DNA of 16,064 nucleotides from Cephalothrix spiralis (taxonomy: Eukaryota > Nemertea > Palaeonemertea > Archinemertea > Cephalotrichidae), in NCBI GenBank assembly GCA_032353305.1, contig JAUCNG010415577.1:1-16064 (forward strand), written 5' to 3'. Under the pieces are notes generated by a model. It made no database searches, was not told the DNA's origin, and was given only the letters and a program-made list of their open reading frames with translations. A program made the position numbers and the translations under genes. Of the stretch, positions 8,628 through 16,064 are shown piece by piece. Every line of letters starts with the position of its first letter. Positions within the stretch are counted from its first letter, which is position 1.

Positions 8628-8711
8628 TATACATAATATATACTTTTTTTCACTATTTTCATCAATGCCAAAATTTTGCAATTAAATATTTTATACAAGA
8701 TTAAATTTTAA

Positions 8712-8787
8712 ATATGTCTATCTATCTTGGACTGTATTAAGTCAAATTTCTGTGTTATACAGTCCAAGATAGACCCATATAAATATA
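8712..8787. repeat. Perfect 17-bp-stem hairpin
   Basis: TCTATCTTGGACTGTAT at 8721-8737 is the exact complement of ATACAGTCCAAGATAGA at 8757-8773, with a 19-nt loop. Outside the perfect part, AAATATG and CATATAAATAT allow further bulged pairing. The size resembles a microRNA precursor, but a very small MITE is equally possible. Confidence 0.7.
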
Positions 8788-9059
8788 TTCACATAAGTTT
8801 TCTTTAGGCATTGTTAAAAAATCTTATATAAATCTGTATAATTTTAAAAAATTGTAGTGTTTTTTAGCTTGCCCAATTTTGGGAATACCTTTTTGTGTCC
8901 TCTTCTAGCTACACTATTACTTCACTTTTAGGACTAATGTTCTACTAAAACCATTCCACTGTACATTATTACTGATACTCTTTACTAATTCAAATTTTCT
9001 TATCTTCAAATCTCAAAAGTAATACGTATAGGTCGCGCCAAGCGTAACGTGCCTTAATA

Positions 9060-9440
9060 GCATGTATGAGTCAGGGGGTTGTCTTGAAAGTGCAGGCACC
9101 AACGTCTCCGAAGTGAAATTTTTTGAAAACTTACAATGTGACCCATCACCCCTTCACTAACTTGACATTTTGTCACTTCGCAGACATCACCCCAAAACAC
9201 CCACCCCAAACCATCACTAACTTGACATTTCGTTTCATTATTCAGACAAGGGTTAAAAAACACCAACCCCTAACCATCACTACTTTATAAATAAAAACTA
9301 AAATGTGCAAAATTTTGCCAATTACCCTCTGGATACCACACATTATCGAGACAAGAAGCTCACTTTCAAGACCTAGGCATCTGGATACCCACCCATTATC
9401 GAGACAAGAACTCAAGACATTTATAAGCCTCTCTTCGTGA
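9060..9440. repeat. Degenerate tandem and direct repeats
   Basis: TCACTAACTTGACATTT occurs at 9154 and 9214 (60 bp apart), with a worn third copy TCACTACTTTATA at 9277. The units share CAGACA and CACCCACCCC-type filler. Just after it a second direct repeat, CTGGATACC..CATTATCGAGACAAGA, occurs at 9329 and 9381. Open frames on the minus strand here (9054-9266, 9242-9520) simply read through these repeats and are not called. Confidence 0.65.
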
Positions 9441-9647
9441 ATTTCAATACAGCACTCGTCTATGCGATATCGAAATCGCTCGATCGAGTTTTCGTGTTTT
9501 AGGTCTTGGGCATAGAACATGCTGTCAAGATATCAAATTGATAATTTAATTATTTTGCCGCCGTCGAGGATTTAAAAATATTTAAAAGCAATTTTAAAAA
9601 AAGGTCCTAATTATCTTTTACTAATTGGTTATTTATAATTTTTCTAG

Positions 9648-9844
9648 AAAAAGCAGTAAACCAGAAAGAAAAATCTAAGATGGATCTTCCAGAACGTAGG
9701 AAACGAGAGCGAATCAGTCTAGCTGATAAAATTGACACTCATTCTCTTATGATGGAAGATGCTATTAGAAAGAAGAAAGAACAAAAGGAACAGGTATCAA
9801 CGTCCAAGATTGATTTAGAAATATCTCCTCAATCGGAATCTAAG
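9648..9844 (+). CDS. Host gene exon 4 in window
   Basis: The acceptor is TAATTTTTCTAG (ends 9647) and the donor GTAAAT (9845). It enters in phase 1 and ends in phase 0 with 65 full codons. The peptide is strongly basic at first (KAVNQKEKSKMDLPERRKRE), then RISLADKIDTHSLMMEDAIR, then KKKEQKEQ and a Ser/Pro end (ISPQSESK). RERIS is a possible basophilic kinase site. The middle could form a charged helix. An internal CAG|GTATCA at about 9792 could serve as an alternative donor. There is no known domain, and the frame agrees with both neighbouring exons. Confidence 0.75.
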
Positions 9845-9884
9845 GTAAATGGAAAATAACATGAAAATATCTATGTTAATCAAT

Positions 9885-10130
9885 ATCGCCCCACTGCACT
9901 GGCATTACAACTATTAGTTTGCCCGCTAGGTAGAGCATGAGATTCGTAAATTACTCATTGTCAGTCGTTTGTTCGAACCTCGTTCGATCCCATCGCCGGC
10001 CGACTGATTTTTACGAGTTGAAACTCAGTGTCGTAGGCTGGGCTGTGTAAATTTAAAATGAAATCAAAGGCCATTGCCCTGGCTTTGTGTGCAATGAAAA
10101 CAGTCCAAGAGATGGTGTATTGTATGTTTA
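9885..10130 (+). mobile_element. tRNA-derived SINE with tRNA-Lys-like head
   Basis: GCCCGCTAGGTAGAGCATGAGATTC at about 9921-9945 closely follows the 5' half of animal tRNA-Lys, with some A-box bases lost. B-box-like GTTCGAACC (9971) and GTTCGATCC (9982) follow at the right distance. The body after the head (GGCCGACTGATTTTTACGAG and onward) is unrelated to tRNA. The preceding CGCCCCACTGCACTG also occurs at about 10562-10576 beside another tRNA-like fragment. The 3' border is uncertain; GC-rich sequence continues to about 10260. This is an intronic SINE, not a working tRNA: the cloverleaf is incomplete. Confidence 0.65.
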
Positions 10131-10345
10131 TTGCATATATAAGAATAGCCGGCGAGGCGGTTCCAATTTAAGCTGACATGTGATCGGCCTAGCTCAAAGA
10201 CAATTTACGCTGCTCGTAGCTGATTAGTATAGCTTTCTAAGTCGGGTGGAATATTACGTTCTACATTTTAAATGATAATGAACTTCCTTTTGCAGCCCTT
10301 ATGATTATATATTGATATGTTTCATAGTTTCTCAAATTTATTTAG

Positions 10346-10498
10346 GCTACCAAAAAGCCAGCCCGTGAAGTGAAGAAGAAAACATCTACCAGTAGTAGAA
10401 AATTACCAAAAAGGGCTGAGAAAAAAAAAGATCCTAATATTGTACCACGCCCAAGACGAAGATCAAGTGTGTTCGGTATTGGAGAAGTAGCTAGAATG
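10346..10498 (+). CDS. Host gene exon 5 in window (51 codons, RRRSSV motif)
   Basis: The acceptor is TTTATTTAG (ends 10345) and the donor GTGAGT (10499). It is phase 0 at both ends, with exactly 51 codons. The peptide is very Lys/Arg/Ser-rich (ATKKPAREVKKKTSTSSRKL) and ends with PRPRRRSSVFGIGEVARM. RRRSSV is a strong match to PKA/PKC-type phosphorylation sites. The same end motif is found at the end of exon 7 (13038-13328), suggesting duplicated exons. The exon can be skipped in frame. A role as a phosphoregulated disordered linker is inferred. Confidence 0.78.
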
Positions 10499-10549
10499 GT
10501 GAGTTCCTCTAGAATGAAGACGTACTCGTATGTGTCATTCTAAAATGAT

Positions 10550-10640
10550 CTCTTATAGAGTGCGCCCACTGCACTGCGTGGTTTGCTCAGCTATTAGCGA
10601 GTTACGACTGCGACTAGTTTCCGCCTCCCACAAATCCTAT
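10550..10640 (+). mobile_element. Short SINE-like fragment
   Basis: GCGCCCACTGCACTGCG at about 10561 shares its core with the start of the SINE at 9885, and CTATTAG follows in both. TTTGCTCAGCTATTAGCGAG loosely resembles a tRNA A-box region; no clear B box follows. It is probably a truncated copy of the same or a related SINE. Confidence 0.35.
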
Positions 10641-10677
10641 ATTAATAGCAAGAGTGGTTAAAAAATATGTATGATAT

Positions 10678-10916
10678 TGTACAGTTATTGTACAATTTTT
10701 GAGTGCAATAAAATGCAGTTATTTTACGAGGCGCGCAAAAAATAACTGGTTTTATATAACAAATACGATCAAATATTAACATTTATTATACAAAAAGTAG
10801 GAAAGAGCTATAAAATCAGTGATATTGTTTAATAAAACAGTTATTGTACATTTCTTCGTGCAATACTATACAGTTATTGTACAATTTTTTTGAGTGCAAT
10901 ACAATGCAGTAATAAT
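10678..10916. repeat. ACAGTTATTGTAC repeats
   Basis: ACAGTTATTGTACAATTTTT, then GAGTGCAATA and AATGCAGT, occurs at about 10681-10725 and again at about 10870-10910. A partial copy (ACAGTTATTGTACATTTCTTCGTGCAATAC) starts near 10839. Spacing is irregular, so this looks like repeated internal units of a transposon relic rather than a simple tandem array. Confidence 0.65.
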
Positions 10917-11068
10917 ATTGTCTAGGATTGATCCTCGTAATTTTTCGATATATTTAATAAGAAATTTGATATTGAAGAAAAAAACAGTTTATCAAAAATA
11001 ATTTGATGTCAAATTTCTCAAATATTATTAAAGATATAAAAAAGCTACAAGGATCCATCCTAGACAAT
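10917..11068. mobile_element. 152-bp palindromic MITE
   Basis: The left end ATTGTCTAGGATTGATCC (10917-10934) pairs with the right end GGATCCATCCTAGACAAT (11051-11068), with few mismatches. Inverted similarity continues inwards (TATATTTAATAA, GAAATTTGAT), so almost the whole element can fold on itself. It has no coding capacity. It is a typical non-autonomous DNA-transposon relic in host-gene intron 5. Confidence 0.78.
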
Positions 11069-11411
11069 CTTATAAGGAAGAGACCTGCAAAATTTCAAGA
11101 GGCTCCGATCATCCGTCTGAGAGCTATTTTGATTTGAATGCAACTAAACTGATGAAAATCTGAGTGCCCTAAAATTGACATTTTTCAATTCAACCCACCT
11201 GCCGTATAATGGGAAGAAAACAAACTATTTTTTAAGGGATTTCTCAGCATGTAGGCACGAGATTTTTACACGAAAATGATCATCTAACTAAAAAAATTAT
11301 TATATGCAATAAAAAAATTCCAAATTTGCATGCTTTCTGCGTGCACATACCTTAAATGCCTAAGTTCAAAATTATATGATAATGAATAATAATGTCAATG
11401 CATTACTATAG
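11069..11411. other. Intron 5, right part, no gene seen
   Basis: AT-rich intron sequence leading to the acceptor of the 18-nt microexon. No open frame or clear repeat of note. Confidence 0.45.
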
Positions 11412-11429
11412 GAGGAGCAAGAAGACGAG
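11412..11429 (+). CDS. Host gene exon 6 in window (18-nt microexon)
   Basis: A six-codon exon EEQEDE lies between a CTATAG acceptor (ends 11411) and a strong GTAAGC donor (11430). It is phase 0 at both ends, matching the exons on either side. The acidic peptide follows naturally after the basic RRRSSV end of exon 5. A longer form using a weak donor around 11464 would add VSPSSSSPISN in the same frame, also in keeping with the Ser-Pro character of this protein. Since the exon is so short, its reality depends on splice-site quality and frame fit. Confidence 0.5.
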
Positions 11430-11523
11430 GTAAGCCCTAGTTCAAGTAGTCCAATAAGTAATGTAGTATGTAGTCTCCATTCAATTAGATACATTTAGCA
11501 CTTATTTTTCTGACTATAAAGCA

Positions 11524-11732
11524 TTAATTGCTTGGTTTACGGACACATTTTTTACAAAAAAAAATCCACCGTCGGCGGAAGAATAAAATGTTAGTGAGAC
11601 TTTTAAAATAAAATCTTGTCGTCGGCTTTTTTCTCTCGAAAAGTCCGCCGCCGGAGGTTAAAATTTATTTTATTTTATTATTTCCATTTTTTCGGAAATT
11701 CTCAGCGGCGGAACAGTAAACCAAGCAATTAA
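11524..11732. mobile_element. TTAA-flanked MITE
   Basis: TTAATTGCTTGGTTTAC at 11524-11540 is perfectly inverted as GTAAACCAAGCAATTAA at 11716-11732. If TTAA is the target duplication, the inverted repeats are TTGCTTGGTTTAC, as in a piggyBac-type insertion. The interior carries several CGGCGG/CCGCCG clusters (near 11570, 11626, 11645 and 11703) in both orientations. The element is 209 bp, non-coding. Class assignment rests only on the TTAA ends. Confidence 0.78.
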
Positions 11733-12289
11733 ACAAAAAAGGCCTTAGCGTTAGCCGCTAATTTCAAGAATAAGGGTTTATTTCAGGGATAATAAAGACA
11801 AAATGTGAAAATGTGTAACATTGTTACATTTTTTAGATTCATATATGATTTCTTCATGAAAACCGTTTGAAAATGGAATAATCAACTGATAAACCTAATA
11901 TTCGGATTTTATCGATCCTTCATCAGTGGAAACTTGATAATAATGACACTATGATATATGAATAAAACCCGGTTAAGCACGCGCGGTTTAGCGTAAAGTA
12001 AAGTAAAAATTATCCGCAAATGTAACCGATAGAATGACTGCTATTATTTTTTTGGTCAATATTGTGCTCGAAAAGCATCCCACAAACCGAGATTTTTACC
12101 AATGTTTAAAAATCAATGTTTTAAAGGATAAAGACAGAACAAAATGTTTTTCCATCTATAGTTTTATACCGTTTATAATTGGCTACTATACTGTCGAACT
12201 GATACTAATTCATACTGCCGGCATAGAGCATTGCTCGGTTCTTAGGCTTTTTTGATGTGCAAATACATGTGCAAATACATGAATAAAGA
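11733..12289. other. Intron 6, left part, no gene seen
   Basis: Intronic sequence. TGTAACA-T-TGTTACA (11814-11828) is a small palindrome. The open frame at 12034-12255 has no recognisable domain or start context and is left out. Confidence 0.45.
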
Positions 12290-12727
12290 TTCTTATTTTA
12301 TTCAGTGTTAGTACTTTCAGATTTACCACGATAAATAAAAGACCCAAGTTTAATACCGGGCCTATGAATCAATGTGATCACTATTTTTACATAAAAACAC
12401 AACTACAAAATAAATCGGTTTTGCTTTACTAACTTAGTCGAGATGGCTACTCATTAATAATGATTTTTTTCAAAATTGTCCTCTCACATTGGTCTACGTC
12501 ACGTCGCTAACTACAATTTTTGATTGTTGATGTAGGCTAAACTCAAGTAAATCACTCTTCGATAGATTTGGCTGATTTACTAAATCTGCGTCCATTTTGT
12601 TGCCAATCCTGCTTGCTCGAAATCGAAAACGATCGCATAGAATAAAAACGATTTAAGAGAAAATCGGAAAGGATTTAGGCCCCTACTAAATCTTTTCTCA
12701 TTTAACCCTACATAAAAACGCCTAGAT
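12290..12727. repeat. Dispersed repeat, copy A (long form)
   Basis: This stretch matches 14598-14910 in the same orientation. Shared blocks include AGATTTACCACGAT, GAATCAATGTGAT, TTTTTACATAAAAACACAA, CACGTCGCTAAC, CTTCGATAGATTTGGCTGAT and CATAAAAACGCCTAGAT. Copy A has about 130 bp (about 12580-12710) that copy B lacks. There is no coding capacity. The two copies differ at many positions, so the insertions are old or independent. Ends are approximate. Confidence 0.82.
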
Positions 12728-12862
12728 CTATGCTTTACTTGAGCTTTCTCTCGCCCTTCTTAGTAGCTTTATTCCATTTCTATCCCTCATTCTGTAGGTC
12801 CTATAGTACAGTAGTACACCAATAGCTCACTAATCTAATAAGGCTTTTAAAATAGTATAACA

Positions 12863-12890
12863 AGTGTTACATTAGGCTTCATGTAACACT
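12863..12890. repeat. 10-bp-stem hairpin flanked by GTATAACA
   Basis: AGTGTTACAT (12863-12872) and ATGTAACACT (12881-12890) pair perfectly around an 8-nt loop. GTATAACA lies on both sides (about 12855 and 12892) in direct orientation. Possibly the remains of a very small element; no function can be read from it. Confidence 0.6.
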
Positions 12891-13037
12891 GGTATAACAA
12901 ATAATATATATGAAAAAAAGGATTGGACCGTTATTTTCTATGCAGTTTCGTTGGGTCAAACCGTTATTTAACAAAAACTTGTGGAATAACTAAATAGTAC
13001 GACATACAGATTCATTATCTATACAAAACCTTTTCAG

Positions 13038-13328
13038 AAATTGAGATCCCATACATATATGACTGCAATAAAGGGTGTTAAAGAGGAATCCGGTTCTGAT
13101 GAAGAAGCAGTCGAAGTCAGGAAGGTGCTGACTCCAAGACCTAAACCAACAACAACACCCGTTGTAGCTCGAAGGCCGAGCATTGCAACCACTCCAAGAA
13201 ATGAAGCGACGAAACATGTACCGTCGAAACCTTCGGAGCGTAAACCGGTTACGCCTCAAAAGAAACCAATGGTTTTCTTCGATGCCCCAAGAAGAAGAAG
13301 ACGATCCTCGGTTTTAGTCGGATTAGAG
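13038..13328 (+). CDS. Host gene exon 7 in window (97 codons, RRRRRSSV motif)
   Basis: The acceptor is CCTTTTCAG (ends 13037) and the donor GTTTGT (13329). It is phase 0 at both ends and carries 97 codons. The peptide begins KLRSHTYMTAIKGVKEESGS, has an acidic stretch (SDEEAVEVRK), then a Thr/Pro/Arg/Lys-rich part with RRPSIATTP, and ends VFFDAPRRRRRSSVLVGLE. RRPS and RRRSSV are good PKA-type sites. The end repeats the P-R-R-R-S-S-V..G.E pattern of exon 5. It is the largest host-gene exon here, and it reads on for about 110 nt into the intron, so the donor defines the end. No folded domain seen. Confidence 0.8.
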
Positions 13329-13649
13329 GTTTGTTACTTTTCCCGTTTAGAAAAAAGGCTCTATACCGATCACATTTATGAAAAATCCCGTCCCGTTTGC
13401 TATATTTGTTTCCCGCAAATCAAGCATTTATTTATTTAAACGTTATTTATTTAAAATCGATGGCAATACTGTATAAATACTTATCGAGTGCTTCTCGATT
13501 GGTGCTTTACAATATATACAGTGAAATAAAGCTTTTTATAGTAGCTTTGCATTGGTTAGTGCTTTTAGAGATATATTTGTAATCGTCTTGAAATAACTTG
13601 TAATCATTGAAACAGCCGGGCACCAATTTATATCTTTATACGCAAAATT
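13329..13649. other. Intron 7, left part, no gene seen
   Basis: Intronic sequence starting with a pyrimidine-rich TTTCCCGTT stretch. The frame at 13397-13582 is a chance opening. Confidence 0.45.
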
Positions 13650-13833
13650 ACGTTACCGTTATTATTTCATTTCCCGTCTCTGTTTCCATTTGGTTTCCAT
13701 TTCCCGTTTCCATTACCCTCTTATTTAAATTTCCCGTCTCCCGTTACCGTTAGGGCCGCATTCCCGAATCCCGTTTTCCATTCCGTTGGCTTATCTCGAT
13801 CCGGTAAGGGCCATTTTGGGCCTATCCCGGATC
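13650..13833. repeat. Degenerate TTCCCGT / TTTCCATT low-complexity tract
   Basis: Imperfect copies of TTCCCGTY, TTTCCATT and CCGTTACCGTT fill about 13655-13790. The related TCCCGTCCCGTTTGC appears near 13386. The tract ends in an inverted repeat: GATCCGG at 13798-13804 with CCGGATC at 13827-13833, and GGGCC/GGCC inside. It is pyrimidine-rich on the + strand. Confidence 0.65.
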
Positions 13834-13938
13834 CCATTTAACCTACACCAGGGCCCTCTTATAATTTATAATTATATACAGTGTATCCAGGTGTATCCCA
13901 AAGAGAACCAGCTATTTACATCATATGATATATGTATA

Positions 13939-14055
13939 ATATTGAATGATTAAGATATATCGCATGATGTCTGAGTTTGATATCACTCACCATTGACCTG
14001 AGGTCGGATTCAGAATGAGATATATCCCTAAAGCACACTATTAATCATTCAATAT
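13939..14055. mobile_element. Small inverted-repeat element (117 bp)
   Basis: ATATTGAATGATTAA at 13939-13953 is perfectly inverted as TTAATCATTCAATAT at 14041-14055. GATATATC occurs near both inner edges (about 13954 and 14020). Non-coding. Probably a tiny MITE in intron 7. Confidence 0.65.
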
Positions 14056-14222
14056 GGTCCAGCTACGAAAATTGGATAAATAACGATGTAAAGAATTAAG
14101 CTCAAAGATCGTTTTAAAAAAAAATTTTTTGAATAATGTTTAATGACACATTTGTTCGAATTCTCAATTATGTTAACTCTTAATTCATTCATGTACTGTA
14201 TTTATAATCAATTATATTTTAG

Positions 14223-14367
14223 CCTCATGCCACGTCTTCCAAATCAGAAACAAGTATTCGAGTTGATGTTTCCGTGCCAAAGGATGCTTCAAAAACAGAA
14301 CAAAAATCAAAATCTGATCTTCCAAAAGTTCCTGATATATCGAAGTCACTTTCAGAGAATGATATCG
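14223..14367 (+). CDS. Host gene exon 8, last confident exon in window
   Basis: The acceptor is AATTATATTTTAG (ends 14222) and the donor GTAAAC (14368). It enters in phase 0 and ends in phase 1, with 48 full codons. The peptide begins PHATSSKSETSIRVDVSVPK and continues DASKTEQKSKSDLPKVPDIS, then KSLSENDI. It is Ser/Lys-rich and disordered like the other exons. The gene must continue in phase 1 beyond this point; no convincing acceptor and exon follow in the window. A 39-nt candidate at 15253-15291 has matching phase but an unconvincing peptide. Confidence 0.7.
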
Positions 14368-14597
14368 GTAAACTATTTAAACCATTTTTTATACTCTTGA
14401 CTCTCGAGACGCAGTATGGGAGATTAATATTTGTGACCGGGGATATCCAAATGAATAGCTTAGACCAAATTTTTACAATTCAATTATTTTCTAATTTCAA
14501 AAACTAGAATTGATCAGCTTTCTAATGGTACAAACATTGTACTCCTATTCAAAGTATCAACCGAGTTATAATCATTTAATAACGCGGATCATGAGGC
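14368..14597. other. Start of intron 8, no gene seen
   Basis: The frame runs on past the donor to a stop near 14507, but its composition changes to hydrophobic and non-repetitive, as expected of intron read-through. Confidence 0.4.
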
Positions 14598-14910
14598 GTT
14601 TTTATTCAGATTTATAAATCCTTTTAGATTTACCACGATGAAATATTCACCCCGGCCCTACGAATCAATGTGATTGGTCGATCCCCTTTTTTACATAAAA
14701 ACACAAATGCGAAATTGATTTTGATTGCCGTTTTGCGCTAGAGAACCATAAAATTTCGACTCATTGACGATGATTTTTTCAAAATTTAAAAAATTGTCCA
14801 CTCGCATCACGTCGCTAACCACAACTTTTGATTTTTGATGTAGGCTTAACTCTGGTAAATCGCTCTTCGATAGATTTGGCTGATTTACCTCTCCATAAAA
14901 ACGCCTAGAT
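14598..14910. repeat. Dispersed repeat, copy B (short form)
   Basis: The second copy of the repeat at 12290-12727, same strand. It starts around TTTTTATTCAG and closes with CATAAAAACGCCTAGAT, the same last block as copy A. It lacks about 130 bp before that block. The minus-strand frame at 14691-14927 runs through it and is not a gene. Confidence 0.82.
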
Positions 14911-16064
14911 GGTTTTGATAAAATCAATCCAAAAGATCATGGCTGCCATTAAAATAAAAATTATTCGAAGTATCAAAGAGTTATAATGAAAAAACATCGA
15001 ATATTCACAAAATACTCAACTAAAATTGCGCATAAGTTGGCAAATTATATTTTTTGACTTTGTTGACAAACGGCTAATTTTGATGTCCCCGGTCATATTA
15101 AAAAAACTTAAACTTAATTCAAACTTTTAGTTGAAATCAAATGAAACATTACCATTTTTATGGTTAATTTTGTTACTTAGTTACATGACAATATGGGTCC
15201 AGGTAAAGGTGAATTTAATGGTTAGATAGGATTATCTCATCTTTGTTTATAGAAATTTGTAGACATCCTCAGCACCACGTGTCATTCAAAGGTAACTAGA
15301 TAACTGATAGACACACCTACAAATTTTATATTTTGATTGGCCTCCAGAATTTTGCTTTGCAATGATTATAATATTTTGCTAAAATTAATGAATTTATTCC
15401 TTGCTCTGAGATTTGCTACAATTTTCTTAAGGCCCCAACGATAATTCCGCCGCGTTAATATACCGATACCTACCCGAGGTATATTTATTTTTAATATTGT
15501 GCTAGCGGAGAAAAAGGTTAGTTTTATTGATAAAACTATTTACCCCACCTGATTAAATTTGGCTTCAAAATAGATTTAGCCCCAAATGTAAGTATCTTGC
15601 GTAGCTAAAATGTAATCGCATTTCGGGGCCGACGTCAATGGTGGGGGCAGGGGACGACTCGCCTCCCCGTGAGCATGTTTTGTTGGAAAAGCAGTCTAGA
15701 CAAAACGATCTATATCAAAGAAGTTTTTTCAACTAACTCGCTCAACTGATTTATCGATGTACTCAACGCTGTAGTGAACTCATTCCGTTCCACTACGGTG
15801 TTGAATACTTTATTGCATTTGCATAATATTCAGATACCGTAGGATATCGGAATGTAGTGAACTTAGTATCTACACTCACGGTGGTATTTTGAGGGTCGAA
15901 AGTTTTTCGGCTTGAGTCAGAAAAATAACCAGTGCCAACGATTAGCCCATCAAAAGTGCTAATACCTAAGGGTAATTTAAAAATCGTCCAATCGGTGCGA
16001 TTTGAGAAAAATCGATATTTACAAAAAAAAGTTGCGCTTCGAAGACTTCAAAAAAAGATAGAAA
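14911..16064. other. Right end of window, no confident gene
   Basis: AT-rich sequence with some GC-richer patches (15425-15480, 15620-15680). A loosely inverted pair is seen around 15770-15870: GTAGTGAACTCATTCCG near 15774 and CGGAATGTAGTGAAC near 15848. It presumably belongs to the host-gene intron that starts at 14368. I found no exon I can support. Confidence 0.45.

Noticed and set aside
9060-9440. CRISPR-like array
   Set aside because: There are only two or three degenerate units with related filler and no unique spacers, in a eukaryotic intron.
9054-9520. Two minus-strand open frames
   Set aside because: They read through tandem and direct repeats and have no recognisable protein features.
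9921-9992. Functional tRNA-Lys gene
   Set aside because: A-box bases are missing, the stems do not pair fully and two overlapping B-box-like words occur, as in a SINE head rather than a tRNA gene.
14143-14507. Two + strand frames overlapping exon 8
   Set aside because: One is in the wrong frame; the other is exon 8 plus intron read-through. The splice sites at 14222 and 14368 define the coding part.
15253-15291. Possible 39-nt exon with TTTATAG acceptor and GTAACT donor, phase 1-1
   Set aside because: The phase fits exon 8, but the encoded EICRHPQHHVSFK does not resemble the rest of the protein and such short matches arise by chance in 1.7 kb of intron.

Overview
The window looks like nuclear DNA of an invertebrate animal. 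It is AT-rich, with sparse short exons bounded by canonical GT-AG splice sites, long repeat-filled introns, small inverted-repeat transposon relics and a tRNA-derived SINE. There is no bacterial gene organisation, CRISPR array or rRNA. I cannot name the species from sequence alone.

Two protein-coding layers are visible, both on the + strand. The first is a multi-exon host gene that starts before and ends beyond the window. Eight exons (1394-1503, 6734-6800, 7619-7708, 9648-9844, 10346-10498, 11412-11429, 13038-13328, 14223-14367) join in a consistent phase series into about 356 codons without a stop. They encode a low-complexity Lys/Glu/Ser/Pro-rich chain that looks intrinsically disordered, with two exon-terminal RRRSSV motifs that suit basophilic kinases such as PKA. 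A disordered linker of a twitchin/titin-type muscle protein is one possibility, but no diagnostic domain is inside the window.

The second is an intronless gene of about 3.1 kb (1905-5032) nested in the 5.2-kb first intron on the same strand. It encodes about 17-18 ankyrin repeats, a helical linker and a TKL-like protein kinase domain. The kinase is broken by one -1 frameshift at 4536-4546, just before the catalytic loop; all other kinase landmarks are intact in the two adjoining frames. It is a young pseudogene, an assembly error at an A-run, or less likely a recoded gene.

The rest is repeats. In order: a G/C-run repeat (1-240), a GTACGCAC-rich block (600-1140), a 20-bp tandem repeat behind the kinase gene (5277-5336), a long foldback (7041-7559), an inverted-repeat MITE (8388-8627), a 17-bp-stem hairpin (8721-8773), 60-bp tandem units (9154-9290), a tRNA-Lys-like SINE (about 9885-10130), ACAGTTATTGTAC repeats (10678-10916), a 152-bp palindromic MITE (10917-11068), a TTAA-flanked MITE (11524-11732), two copies of one dispersed repeat (12290-12727 and 14598-14910), a TTCCCGT low-complexity tract (13650-13790) and a small inverted-repeat element (13939-14055). 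I see no confident gene after 14367.
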